A stretch of 35,945 nucleotides of DNA from Clostridiales bacterium Firm_11. Its GTDB lineage: Bacteria > Bacillota > Clostridia > Christensenellales > Aristaeellaceae. Below the pieces are notes generated by a model. That model was not told the DNA's origin, did no database searches, and saw nothing but the letters and a program-made list of their open reading frames with translations. The stretch is taken from the NCBI GenBank assembly GCA_001604105.1, contig LVAQ01000026.1, positions 1-35,945 of the forward strand, given 5' to 3'. Shown here one piece after another: positions 8,021 through 16,557 of the stretch. Numbering within the stretch: position 1 is the stretch's first letter; the number at the start of each line of letters is the position of its first letter. A program made the position numbers and the translations under genes.

Positions 8021-8389
8021 TCAGGCTTCCAGCGAATAACCCTGAGCCACCAGCGCCGCCATCGCCTGCGCAAAGCGGTCTGCCTTCACCAGCACATAAT
8101 CCGTATCAAAGGTGGATACGGCAAACACGGGCACGCCTTGCGCGGCAAGCGTTCCCGTGATGCCGCTGAGCACGCCCACCAACCCAAAATCCATGCTGCC
8201 CGCCACACGAAAGGCACGCCATCCATCCTCGCGGGCGATGGTTTCCCCAGGCGTGAAGCACGTTTGGCACACCAGCGAGCATTCATCCTCGGTGATAGCC
8301 GCAAACGTATAGGGATGGGACAGGTCGATGCCGATTGCATCCTGTACTTTGCATACCGTAAAGGGGAAGGGAAGCGTTTGCAGCGTCAT
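8021..8389 (-). CDS. Stand-alone ACT-domain protein (CASTOR/ACT_7 type)
   Basis: A 122-residue protein made almost wholly of two ACT-like halves. The C-terminal half shows the ACT_7 pattern: GLVGVLSGITGTLAAQGVPV followed by FAVSTFDTDYVLVK. ACT domains bind small ligands, usually amino acids, and regulate enzymes; here no enzyme is fused or adjacent, so the ligand and partner are unknown. ATG at 8389 has AGGAGG at a 6-bp spacing. It appears to be a single-gene unit between two hairpins. Confidence 0.85.
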   Translation of the reverse strand: MTLQTLPFPFTVCKVQDAIGIDLSHPYTFAAITEDECSLVCQTCFTPGETIAREDGWRAFRVAGSMDFGLVGVLSGITGTLAAQGVPVFAVSTFDTDYVLVKADRFAQAMAALVAQGYSLEA

Positions 8390-8520
8390 GGGCAGCCTCC
8401 TGCGGGATAGGATTTACTTTGCAAAGCGGCCACGGTGGGGGTTACAGTTAAGTTCATGCAGCGTAACCCCTTTGCCTGGCACGTATCCGTCATTATCGAT
8501 GCTAGCATGCGATGATAATC

Positions 8521-8554
8521 AAAAGCAGCGGAGGGGTTTGCCGCCGCTGCTTTT
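8521..8554 (-). terminator. Terminator of the first transketolase pair
   Basis: AAAAGCAGCGG (8521-8531) pairs with CCGCTGCTTTT (8544-8554). On the minus strand the stem is followed by TTTTGATTAT. It lies about 120 bp past the transketolase C-subunit stop and may act in both directions. Confidence 0.7.
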
Positions 8555-8671
8555 AGATAGGGTTGCCTGTCAGGCGCCGCTGGCTCGTTTACAGGCGAGC
8601 CGCTACGGTGGGTCTTGCGCACGGTTACCCGCACTCCCGGGCAGGCGAATCTCCCTGCATGTTCTAAGGTC

Positions 8672-9592
8672 TTACTTGGCGGCAAGTATCTGCTCTGCCA
8701 CCTGATCCGCGCAAAGTCCATACTCCCTGAGCACATCCATTGGCTTGCCGGATTGGCCGAACCTGTCTTCCACGCCGATCTTCTTAAACACGAACGTGCC
8801 CCTGCCAGCCAGGACGCTGCCAACCGCATCGCCCAGGCCGCCGATCACGTTATGTTCTTCCACGGTAAACACCTTGCCGCACTTGGCCGCATAGGTGTTG
8901 ATGATGTCCTCATCCAGCGGCTTGATGGTCGCCATGTTGATTACGGCTACCTCCATGCCCTTCTCGCTGAGCAGCTTGGCCGCGTCAAGGCTCACTTCCA
9001 CCATCGTGCCATAGGTGAAGATGACGCCATCTTTCCCCTCGCGCATCACATGACCCTTGCCAACGGTAAAGGGCATATCCTCAAAAACAGCGGTGGGCAG
9101 GCGGGCAAGGCGCAGGTATACGGGGCCGTCAATCTCCACCGCGGCTTTAACAGCTTTTAGCGTCTCGTTTGCATCCGCAGGGCAAATGACCGTCATGCCG
9201 GGCAACACGCGCATCAGCGCTACATCCTCAATGGCCTGGTGGCTGCCGCCATCCTCGCCCACGGTAAGCCCCGCGTGTGTGAAGGCGAGCTTGACATTGT
9301 TGTGCGGGTAGCATACGGAGTTGCGAATCTGCTCAAAGCAGCGCCCCGCGAACACCGCAAACGTGCTTGCGAAGGGAATCAACCCCATGGTGCTCATACC
9401 GTTTGCGATGGTCACCAGATTGGCTTCGGCAATGCCGACTTCAAAATGACGATCCGGAAACGCCTTGCGGAACATGTTCGTCATGGTGGCGCTGGCCAGA
9501 TCCGCGTCCAGCACAACGATTTTATCATTATCCTTGCCCAGCTCTACCAGGGCTTCGCCATAGGCGACACGGGTTGCTTTCTTCTCACTCAT
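8672..9592 (-). CDS. Transketolase, C-terminal (pyrimidine/transketolase_C) subunit, pair 1
   Basis: A 306-residue protein equal to the C-terminal half of a split transketolase, which moves two-carbon ketol units between sugar phosphates in the pentose-phosphate pathway. The thiamine-activating glutamate is in EVGIAEANLV (Glu56). THAGLTVGEDGGSHQAIED and the transketolase_C domain (from about residue 190, VINMATIKPLDEDI) follow. It starts 3 bp after the N-subunit stop, with GGAGG inside that gene's end, so the two are coupled. The pair has its own promoter and terminator and no specialised neighbours, which suggests a housekeeping role. Confidence 0.93.
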   Translation of the reverse strand: MSEKKATRVAYGEALVELGKDNDKIVVLDADLASATMTNMFRKAFPDRHFEVGIAEANLVTIANGMSTMGLIPFASTFAVFAGRCFEQIRNSVCYPHNNVKLAFTHAGLTVGEDGGSHQAIEDVALMRVLPGMTVICPADANETLKAVKAAVEIDGPVYLRLARLPTAVFEDMPFTVGKGHVMREGKDGVIFTYGTMVEVSLDAAKLLSEKGMEVAVINMATIKPLDEDIINTYAAKCGKVFTVEEHNVIGGLGDAVGSVLAGRGTFVFKKIGVEDRFGQSGKPMDVLREYGLCADQVAEQILAAK

Positions 9593-9595
9593 GTG

Positions 9596-10408
9596 TTACG
9601 CCTCCAATTCCTTGAGTGCCTGTTCACGCTGTTCGTTATTGGGCGCCTTGCCATGCCAGCCGGACTGGTTTTCCATGAAGGAAATTCCCTTGCCCTTGAC
9701 CGTGCGGCAGATGATGCAGGTGGGTTTGCCCTCAGCCGCGGGCTGGTTAAGCGCATCCAGCACCTTGGTGATATCGTTGCCGTCATCCACTGCGATCACG
9801 CGGAAGCCAAACGCCTCAAACTTGGCATGAATGTCGCCAAGGCACATGACCTCGCTGTTGCTGCCGTCAATCTGCAAACCGTTATGGTCCAGAATAAAGG
9901 TGAGATTATCCAGCTTATAGTGCGTAGCGGCCATGGAAGCTTCCCAAATAAGCCCTTCCTGGCATTCGCCATCGCCCAGCAGCGCATACACATGGCAGGG
10001 GTTGCCCATGTGTTTTGCGCCCAGCGCCATGCCTGCCGCGATGGATGCGCCCTGCCCCAGCGAACCGGTGGAGGCGTCCACGCCCGGGCACTTTTTCATA
10101 TCCGGATGCCCTTGCAGCGGGCTATGGATCTGGCGGAAAGTCGGAAACAGATCCGGCGAGAAGAACCCTCTGCGCCCCAGCACCGCGTACAGCCCGGGCG
10201 TAGCATGCCCTTTAGACATGACCAGCCGATCGCGCTGTGGCGCCTTGGGGTTTTGGGGATCCACATTCATTTTCTCAAAGTACAGAGCAACGAGGATTTC
10301 CGTTGCGGACAGCGAGCCGCCCGGGTGCCCGGAGCCAGCATCGGCGGTCATGTTGATGATGTCGCGTCGAACCTGCTTGCACGTAGCCTCAAGCTGTTGG
10401 ATGGTCAT
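9596..10408 (-). CDS. Transketolase, N-terminal (thiamine-PP binding) subunit, pair 1
   Basis: A 270-residue N-terminal half of a split transketolase. GSGHPGGSLSATEI (Gly26-) and the thiamine-diphosphate/metal motif GDGECQEG (145-152), ending at Asn176 in DHNGLQ, are intact. MSKGHATPGLYAVL is typical of transketolases. ATG at 10408 follows AAGGAG. It is the first gene of the pair and lies about 165 bp downstream of a consensus promoter. Confidence 0.94.
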   Translation of the reverse strand: MTIQQLEATCKQVRRDIINMTADAGSGHPGGSLSATEILVALYFEKMNVDPQNPKAPQRDRLVMSKGHATPGLYAVLGRRGFFSPDLFPTFRQIHSPLQGHPDMKKCPGVDASTGSLGQGASIAAGMALGAKHMGNPCHVYALLGDGECQEGLIWEASMAATHYKLDNLTFILDHNGLQIDGSNSEVMCLGDIHAKFEAFGFRVIAVDDGNDITKVLDALNQPAAEGKPTCIICRTVKGKGISFMENQSGWHGKAPNNEQREQALKELEA

Positions 10409-10572
10409 ATCGATCTCTCCTTATTTCATCTGCGCCGGAACCTGCCTTTGCAGAAACGCGCCTTACGGCGGCCCATCCGGCGAGTATGCACAATGAATCA
10501 CTGCCGCGCCGGCGTATCGCCAGCATGCCCAGCCTTTGCCCGCGAGCATTTGCCACGGCAAAGCACCTGTTT

Positions 10573-10601
10573 ATTATAGGATGGACGAATGGGTATGTCA
10601 A
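10573..10601 (-). promoter_or_regulatory. Consensus sigma-A promoter of transketolase pair 1
   Basis: On the minus strand a perfect TTGACA (10596-10601), a 17-bp spacer and a perfect TATAAT (10573-10578) are present. This is the best promoter in the window and would drive high constitutive expression. Repeat copy 3 begins directly at its upstream edge. Confidence 0.88.
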
Positions 10602-11085
10602 GCTGGGGCTTGTGTGCGGGGTTCCGCGCCTGCGGCGCGGGCAAGGGCATTTTGATTGCCCTTGCAACCTTCGGGTGTCCCTTGCAGGGGGCTTTATGTG
10701 CGGGGCGGCGCACAGCCGCTGTGGGACGGGGGATGCGCCTGCGGGCGCACCAAAGGGCTTTCCGCTCGCCCTTTGGAAACCTTCGGGTGCCCCTTGCAGG
10801 TGGCTTTTTGTGCGTTGCGGCGCACAGCCGCTGGGTAGGGTTTCGCGCCTGCGGGCGCGAGCAAGGGCTTTCCGCTCGCCCTTGCAACCTTCGGGTGTCG
10901 CCTTCTTAGGCGGGGTGGGTATGGCAAGTCGCGCTAGGAGTACAGGAAAGTCGTCCGCTGCTACTGCGCGTGGCGGGGTGGTGTTGTGTTAGGAAGCTCT
11001 ACGCGCAGTAGCACCGACCGACAAGCCTGTCCTCCGTCGCGCGACCCGCCATACCTCCCCTTGTGTTCTTCAGGCGACAGGGGTG
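10602..11085 (-). repeat. Dispersed structured repeat, copy 3 (inverted, with expanded modules)
   Basis: On the minus strand this stretch follows copies 1 and 2 from the CCCCTGTCGCC start (near 11085) through the long hairpin and the CCCGAAGG module. The ~110-bp module is present about three times (CCTTCGGGTG recurring near 10668, 10780 and 10888), where the other copies have one. The apex hairpin is replaced by a longer insert bounded by GCTACTGCGCGT and ACGCGCAGTAGC. The distal CTTTTGTG...CACAAAAG end is missing. No protein-like frame is seen. This copy adjoins the -35 of the transketolase promoter. Confidence 0.8.
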
Positions 11086-11332
11086 GAAACACTGTGCAGG
11101 TGGCTTGGATTCAAAGTGGTTTGTAAGCAAGGCTGTTTTATGTTGAGAAGCATGCTATACCTTTCCTTGGTAAAGTGCATGGTATATAAGATTCTTTTTC
11201 TCGTATGAACAAAGTCACAACCGTAATCACACCATAACGCCATCGTAACCATTCCCATAAAACAGCGTAGCACCCCTTACCATTATGATTGTCACCATAA
11301 ATGAACCACAATACAACAAGGGCAGCAATTCT
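11086..11332. other. AT-richer island between inverted repeat copies
   Basis: This 247-bp stretch is clearly lower in GC than its surroundings and is bounded by the CCCCTGTCGCC ends of copies 3 and 2, which face each other. A 67-codon minus-strand frame crosses it, but it has no ribosome-binding site and no recognisable motif, so it is not called as a gene. Confidence 0.5.
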
Positions 11333-11657
11333 CCCCTGTCGCCAGAGTACAGCAAGGCGGGTGGTGCTAGGAGTCGCTCGCAGGCGGACAGGCTTGTCGG
11401 TCGGCGCCGCAGCGCCGGACGACTTTCCTGTACGTCAAGGGCGACCCCTCGCACCGTACCCGCCGCCATCGAAGGCGACACCCGAAGGTTTCCAAAGGGC
11501 GAGCGGAAAGCCCTTTGGTGCGCCCACAGGCGCATCCCTCACCCCAAGCGGCTGTGCGCCGCCCCGCACAAAAAGCCACCTTTCGGTGGCAAAAAGGGGT
11601 GCAGGGGAACCCATCCCCTGACCCCTTCCCCTTTTGTGGGCACAAAAGCCCTTCCCC
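11333..11657 (+). repeat. Dispersed ~325-bp structured repeat, copy 2
   Basis: Near-identical to 66-390 in sequence, length and hairpin order. It ends at the base next to the stop codon (TAG, 11658-11660) of the leftward isomerase-like gene, just as copy 1 ends 7 bp from its gene. Transcripts of the sugar operon therefore run straight into it. Confidence 0.87.
11570..11590 (-). terminator. Terminator of the sugar operon, inside repeat copy 2
   Basis: On the minus strand GCCACC-GAAA-GGTGGC is followed by five T. A-tracts on both sides make it potentially bidirectional. It lies 68 bp past the stop of the last operon gene. Confidence 0.72.
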
Positions 11658-13061
11658 CTACTGGTGACGATAAACATCCCAGCCCAGGTAATTGCCAAGG
11701 GCTTCCTCCAGGATATCCGCACAGTTCGCCTGTGCCAGCGCCACATGATGCTCGTAGCCGTTTTGGGTCAGGTGGCGCATGAGGCCATTGAGATTGGGCA
11801 CTTCACATACGGCCACACCGCCAAAGGTGGGCAGGGGATCATCCGTAAAATTACCCTCACCCAAGTAGCACTTGATCTTGCCGTTCTTGTCATCTGTGGT
11901 CACTTTCAGGTACGTCATGGCCGAGGGCCGCACGCGACCCTTGAGCGCGCCAAAACTTACATCGGTGCCAAGCGTGGTGGCCAGAATGTCCAGGTTGGAA
12001 ATCTCAGGCTTCTCGCTAAACGCACAGGCGGGATAATTGCTGCAATGCACGTTGATGCACTTATTGGGCTCGTTTTTGTAATTGTTGTTCCAATCCTGAT
12101 AGATGGGGGGTACGCCGCCGGCTTTGAGCAGCGCCAGCATGCTCACCGCGCCCATGATGTCCGTCTCGCAGGCGCTGGGCATACCGCGCTGCCCCATCAT
12201 GCTCATCACCAGGCACATGGCGCAGCCGTAGTTGGCCTCCACACTGTCCCAGCACTGGATGGCGCTGGCCTCGCAATGGTGCTCTGCCATCCAGTTTTCA
12301 ATGGCGATGCACAACTTGGCTTGGCGCGTAAGCTTGATGGCTTCGGTACCCGGGGCGATGTTGCCGTACGCTTTGATTTCTTCCACTTTGGCGGCAATCT
12401 GCGCTTCATCGGTCAGTTGGTTGATATCCGCCAGGATCTCGCTGAAGTCCTCGGTCTCCACGGTGATGCCTGTCTGCTGGAGCAGCTTTTCGGAGTAGCG
12501 CACGGTACGGAAAGGCATCACGCGCGCGCCGATCTGCCCGATTCGCGCGGTACGCATGGCCTTGACCACATCACAAACGCGGGCAAAACGCGCCACATCC
12601 GCACGGAATTCCTCGCCGTCGATAGGGCAGGTGTGGCGGCTTGTCAGGGAATACTTGATGCCGTACTGGTAGAGGTTGTTGCACAGGGATAGCTTGCCGC
12701 AAAACGCATCGCGGCGGTTTTCCAGCTGCAACTTGTCAAAATCATCATCACAGGCCTGTATCAGGATGGGGCAGGTGAGCCCGCTCCATTTGATGGCGTC
12801 GGCAATACCGGTTTCTTCGCCGAAGTTGGGCAGGCTGATGATCACGCCGTCGATCTCATCCGCATGCGCCTTGAACAGTGCCGCGCACTTTTTGGCTTCG
12901 TCATAGGTCATGGTTTCGCCCATGATGGTATCTTCGGTGGAGAGGGTCACATAGGTGTGTCCCCAGGCCGTGAGGGACGCCAGCAGTTTTTCCCGCGCGG
13001 TGATAACCAGATGATCCGGGAAGAAACTGCGGTTGCTGATGAGTACGCCGAAGTTTGCCAT
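11658..13061 (-). CDS. L-fucose/L-arabinose isomerase-like protein
   Basis: The 467-residue protein resembles the L-fucose isomerase-like family, metal-dependent aldose-ketose isomerases. Supporting features are the Rossmann-like N-terminus (ANFGVLISNRSFFP, then DGVIISLPNFGEE) and a central SAIQCWDSVEANYGCAMCLVMSMM. The C-terminal FGGVAVCEVPNLNGLMRHL...GYEHHVALAQANCADILEEAL closely follows the FucI C-terminal pattern. It is not a canonical FucI, which is nearer 590 residues. It is the last gene of the sugar operon, 277 bp after the kinase. ATG at 13061 has AAGGAGG at 7-8 bp. Likely role: converting the imported aldose to a ketose for the adjacent kinase. Exact substrate unknown. Confidence 0.8.
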   Translation of the reverse strand: MANFGVLISNRSFFPDHLVITAREKLLASLTAWGHTYVTLSTEDTIMGETMTYDEAKKCAALFKAHADEIDGVIISLPNFGEETGIADAIKWSGLTCPILIQACDDDFDKLQLENRRDAFCGKLSLCNNLYQYGIKYSLTSRHTCPIDGEEFRADVARFARVCDVVKAMRTARIGQIGARVMPFRTVRYSEKLLQQTGITVETEDFSEILADINQLTDEAQIAAKVEEIKAYGNIAPGTEAIKLTRQAKLCIAIENWMAEHHCEASAIQCWDSVEANYGCAMCLVMSMMGQRGMPSACETDIMGAVSMLALLKAGGVPPIYQDWNNNYKNEPNKCINVHCSNYPACAFSEKPEISNLDILATTLGTDVSFGALKGRVRPSAMTYLKVTTDDKNGKIKCYLGEGNFTDDPLPTFGGVAVCEVPNLNGLMRHLTQNGYEHHVALAQANCADILEEALGNYLGWDVYRHQ

Positions 13062-13338
13062 GCGTGTTCCTCCTTGATGGGCATGCGCCCGCTTGTTTTG
13101 GTGTATTTATTGGAGATTGTTATGTTCTGTATCAAGGGTAAGCCCCCGTGGCGGGGTTCAGGCGCATCGACTATCCATGTATCCGTTGCCCGCATTGCAA
13201 ACGATCGCCTCTGCGTATCGGTGAGCGTTACCCATTTCTTCTTGGCCAAAGCGATGCGTAAGCAAAATGCCTTGCGCGCCCGCGCCGCAGGTAAAGTTAG
13301 CCGAAGCGTGTGCGCCTGGTAAGCCGTTGCCTGAATGC
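13062..13338. other. Spacer between kinase and isomerase-like genes
   Basis: No gene is seen in 277 bp. On the minus strand the part near the isomerase is AT-rich (about 13095-13135) and has TTGATA with weak -10-like sequences at poor spacing. An internal promoter for the isomerase gene is possible but not shown. Confidence 0.35.
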
Positions 13339-14808
13339 CTAGCTTCGGCAGCGGCGTACCGCATCGCGCCAGCCTGCAAGCAGCCGCTCCCGCTGCGCCT
13401 CGGGCATGCCGGGCGTGTAATGCTCACCCGCCTGCCTGTGCGCGGGGATTTGCGAAAGCGATGGATACAACCCAGCCGTGATGCCCGCCATATAGCCCGC
13501 GCCCAACGCGCTCAGCTCACTCTGGGCGGCACAGCGTACGCCGCACCCCAGAATATCCGCCAGAAACTGCATCAGCATCCTGTTGCTGGTTGGGGCGCCA
13601 TCCACACGCAACGCGGTGAGCGCCTCCCCACTGTCCAGCCGCATAGCGTGGATCACATCCGCATCCTGATATGCCATGCTTTCCAGCGCCGCGCGCACCA
13701 TGTGCGCACGCGTGGTGGCGCGGTTCATCCCAATGAACGCCGCGCGTGCCGCGCCGTCAAAATACGGCGCGCCCAAGCCGCTGAAGGCGGGCACAAGGTA
13801 AACGCCATCGCTGTGGGGCACGCTGGCCGCGAGGGTTTCGGCGCTGGGCACGTCCGGCACCATCTGCGCTTCATCACGCAGCCAGCACAGCGCATCGCCG
13901 CTGCACGTGATGTTGCCTTCCAGCACATAGCAGGTATGCCCCTGAAACCCAAAGCCCACCGAGGCGGAAAGGCCGTTTTGCGAAGGCACGGGGCGGCTAC
14001 CCACATTCATCATCACGCTACTGCCGGTGCCAAAGGTGGCCTTGGCCATGCCTTTTTCCAAGCAGCCCTGCCCAAAGAGGGCGGCATGGCTGTCCCCCAT
14101 TACGCCTGTAATGCGGATGCCGCTTGGCACCCCCTCGCAATCCGTCACGCCGAAATCCCCGTCCGAAGGACGTATCTGCGGCAGGCAGGCAAGCGGAATG
14201 CCAAAGAGGGCGCACAGCGCCGTGTCCCATGTCAGGGTTTGGAGGTTGCACAGGGCGGTACGGCTTGCGTTGCTTACATCCGTCAGGAACTGCCTGCCGC
14301 CCGTCAGGCGGTAGATCAGGTAGCTGTCCACCGTTCCAATGCATAGCTTTCCCACTTGCGCACGCGCGCGGATGGCTTCATCCGCCTGCAAAACGCTGGC
14401 CGCCTTGGCGGCGGGGTAGTAGGCGGAAAGTTGCAGCCCTGTCCTATGCTCCACCTCCGCGCTATGCGCAGCCAAACTTTCGCAAAGCGCTTCGCCGCGC
14501 ACATCCTGCCATACCACGGCATGGCACACGGGTTCACCCGTTTCCGGATCCCACAAAACGGTGGTTTCCCGTTGGTTGCTTATCCCAAGCGCCGCAATCT
14601 GTTCCCCCGAAAGCCCTTCGCATACGGCGGTGATGCCCGCCTGCACGTTGCGCCAAATCTCGGCCGCGTCATGCTCCACATAGCCTGCCTGCGGATAATA
14701 CTGGCGGTGGTTCTGGCTATGGCGCCGCGTGATGTTTCCCTGCGCGTCAATCAGGTAAACCTTGCTGGCGGCAGTGCTTTGGTCAACCGCGATAAGGTAA
14801 CGTTCCAT
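13339..14808 (-). CDS. FGGY-family carbohydrate kinase, glycerol-kinase-like
   Basis: The 489-residue protein has the two actin-like domains of FGGY kinases and is closest to glycerol kinase. YLIAVDQSTAAS lies at the N-terminus, followed by GYVEHDAAEIW, ISNQRETTVLWD (Arg80-Glu81, the polyol-binding pair of GlpK) and GTVDSYLIYRLTGG. Asp239 is the likely catalytic base. GlpK has GDQQAALFGQ at that point, while this protein has GDSHAALFGQ, so the glutamine that hydrogen-bonds glycerol is serine. That and the operon context argue against plain glycerol and for a ketose or other polyhydroxy substrate. It begins 4 bp after the transketolase stop, with GGTGAGG upstream. Confidence 0.88.
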   Translation of the reverse strand: MERYLIAVDQSTAASKVYLIDAQGNITRRHSQNHRQYYPQAGYVEHDAAEIWRNVQAGITAVCEGLSGEQIAALGISNQRETTVLWDPETGEPVCHAVVWQDVRGEALCESLAAHSAEVEHRTGLQLSAYYPAAKAASVLQADEAIRARAQVGKLCIGTVDSYLIYRLTGGRQFLTDVSNASRTALCNLQTLTWDTALCALFGIPLACLPQIRPSDGDFGVTDCEGVPSGIRITGVMGDSHAALFGQGCLEKGMAKATFGTGSSVMMNVGSRPVPSQNGLSASVGFGFQGHTCYVLEGNITCSGDALCWLRDEAQMVPDVPSAETLAASVPHSDGVYLVPAFSGLGAPYFDGAARAAFIGMNRATTRAHMVRAALESMAYQDADVIHAMRLDSGEALTALRVDGAPTSNRMLMQFLADILGCGVRCAAQSELSALGAGYMAGITAGLYPSLSQIPAHRQAGEHYTPGMPEAQRERLLAGWRDAVRRCRS

Positions 14809-14812
14809 GCCC

Positions 14813-15736
14813 TCACCGCCCCTTGCGCACGGCCTGCGCGATGCCCTCGGCGGTCAGGCCGTAGTGGGCAAACACCTCCGCGCTGTTGCCGGTAAAGTGC
14901 TTGGCATCCGGCAAGCCGAGGATGCGCATGCGCGTGGGCTTTTCCTGGCTTAACACCTCCGCCACCGCGCCGCCTAACCCGCCGTGGATGTTATGCTCTT
15001 CCACGGTAACCACAAAGCCCGTCTCCGCCGCTTCCAAAATGGCGGCTTCATCCAGCGGGCGCAGGGTATGCATATCGTACACTGAAACGGCAATCCCTTC
15101 CTCCGCCAAGGCCTGCGCGGCTTTCAGGGCGTGATACACCATCTCGCCGCAGGCGATGATGGCCGCGTCGCTGCCCTCCCTTAGCTTATTGGCCTTGCCG
15201 GGGGCAAAGGGCGCGGGCTCCTCATATACGTTTGGCACAGCGCCGCGCCCCATGCGCACATAGGCGGGTTCGCTGGATTTGGCAAGGTATTTGGTCAGCG
15301 CAACGGTCTGGGGGCCATCGGCAGGGATGAAAATCTCCAGCCCCGGCGTAGCCCGAAACAGAGCGATGTCCTGCGTGGCGTGGTGGCTCATGCCAAGCGC
15401 GCCGTAGCTGACCCCGCCGGAAACGCCGATCACCTTCACGTTCATATGGCTGTAGGCTATATCCACTTTCACCTGCTCGGCCGAGCGCATGGAGAAAAAG
15501 CAGGCAGGGCCGCACACAAAGGGGCGAATCCCCGCATTGGCAAGCCCCGCGGCGATGCCGATGGCGTTTTGCTCGGCGATGCCGCATTCCACAAACTGCG
15601 CAGGCAACGCATCCGCAAATTCATTGAGTGTCACACTGCCGCGGCTATCCGTCGCCGTGGCAAAAATGGTTTGATCTTCCCGCGCAAGCGCGAGCAGCGT
15701 ACGGGTAAAGGCCATTCTGGCCGCTTCGGTCTTCAT
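14813..15736 (-). CDS. Transketolase, C-terminal subunit, pair 2 (operon-specific)
   Basis: A 307-residue C-terminal half of a split transketolase, clearly diverged from the pair-1 protein at 8672-9592. The thiamine-activating glutamate is conserved in ECGIAEQNAIGI. GGVSYGALGMSHHATQDIALFR replaces the pair-1 GLTVGEDGGSHQAIED segment at the active-site entrance, where acceptor specificity is decided. Its ATG overlaps the N-subunit stop by 4 bp (ATGA). The position between transporter and kinase genes suggests a dedicated role in the degradation of the imported sugar rather than a second general transketolase. Confidence 0.9.
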   Translation of the reverse strand: MKTEAARMAFTRTLLALAREDQTIFATATDSRGSVTLNEFADALPAQFVECGIAEQNAIGIAAGLANAGIRPFVCGPACFFSMRSAEQVKVDIAYSHMNVKVIGVSGGVSYGALGMSHHATQDIALFRATPGLEIFIPADGPQTVALTKYLAKSSEPAYVRMGRGAVPNVYEEPAPFAPGKANKLREGSDAAIIACGEMVYHALKAAQALAEEGIAVSVYDMHTLRPLDEAAILEAAETGFVVTVEEHNIHGGLGGAVAEVLSQEKPTRMRILGLPDAKHFTGNSAEVFAHYGLTAEGIAQAVRKGR

Positions 15737-16557
15737 GCCCAGTCAACCCCCTTCACACCCAGCGCCGCGTATGCTTCCAGCAGTTGTTCGGCACTGGGCA
15801 CCTTGTGGTGCCAATCCTTGCGGTTCTCGGCAAAGGGCAGCCCTTTTCCTTTGATCGTACGGGCGATCAGGCAATGCGGCTTGCCCGCGGGGCGCGGCGT
15901 CTCAAAGTATGTCAGCAGCGATTGGGGATCGTTCCCCGCCGCTTCCGCCACATCCCAGCCAAAAGCGCGCCATTTATCAGCAAAATCCTCCAATGCCATC
16001 ACATCCTCCGTCGCGCCGCTGATTTGCAGGCCGTTGCGGTCGATGATGGCATAGAGGTTATCCAGCTGATAATTGGCGCCCGCCATGGCGGCTTCCCACA
16101 CGCTGCCCTCCGCCTGCTCTCCATCGCCCATCAGCACGAAGGTGCGGTAGCTTTTTTGCAGGCGTTTGGCGGCGATGGCCATTCCCACCCCGACGGACAG
16201 CCCATGCCCCAGCGCGCCGGTGCATACCTCCACCCCCGGGGTCTGGTTGTTCGGATGCCCGATCAGGCGACTGCCCGCCATGGAAAAGGTAGCCAGTTCC
16301 GCCTTGGGAAAAAACCCCCTGTCCGCCAGCACGGCAAGGTACCCTTCCACGCTGTGCCCTTTGCTCAGCAGGAAGCGGTCACGCTCCGGCCAGTGCGGTT
16401 CCTGCGGCCGCACGGAAAGCACAGCATAATATAGCGTCGTCAGGATATCCAGCGAGCTCATGGAGCCGCCGGTATGGCCTGTGTTTGCGCGGTGGATCAT
16501 GGTTACAGCGTCCGCGCGGCGCTGGTTTGCGATGGTTTGAAGGGTCGTCGCGTCCAT
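15733..16557 (-). CDS. Transketolase, N-terminal subunit, pair 2 (operon-specific)
   Basis: The 274-residue N-terminal half carries GHTGGSMSSLDIL where pair 1 has GHPGGSLSATEIL. It keeps the thiamine-diphosphate motif GDGEQAEG...DRNGLQ. LLSKGHSVEGYLAVLADRGFF and GALGHGLSVGVGMAIA are family-typical. An open frame extends upstream to 16728, but ATG at 16557 is chosen. It has AAGGAGG at a 6-bp spacing, and the protein then starts like other family members. The preceding permease ends 205 bp upstream, the largest gap between the transport and catabolic halves. Confidence 0.9.
   Translation of the reverse strand: MDATTLQTIANQRRADAVTMIHRANTGHTGGSMSSLDILTTLYYAVLSVRPQEPHWPERDRFLLSKGHSVEGYLAVLADRGFFPKAELATFSMAGSRLIGHPNNQTPGVEVCTGALGHGLSVGVGMAIAAKRLQKSYRTFVLMGDGEQAEGSVWEAAMAGANYQLDNLYAIIDRNGLQISGATEDVMALEDFADKWRAFGWDVAEAAGNDPQSLLTYFETPRPAGKPHCLIARTIKGKGLPFAENRKDWHHKVPSAEQLLEAYAALGVKGVDWA

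Noticed and set aside
2617..8466. Shared 14-mer TCATGCAGCGTAAC near 2617-2630 and 8453-8466
   Set aside because: Too short and without symmetric or positional context to call a repeat family or operator.
11070..11273. 67-codon minus-strand frame in the AT-richer island
   Set aside because: No Shine-Dalgarno, no recognisable motif, and it enters the repeat copy at its end.
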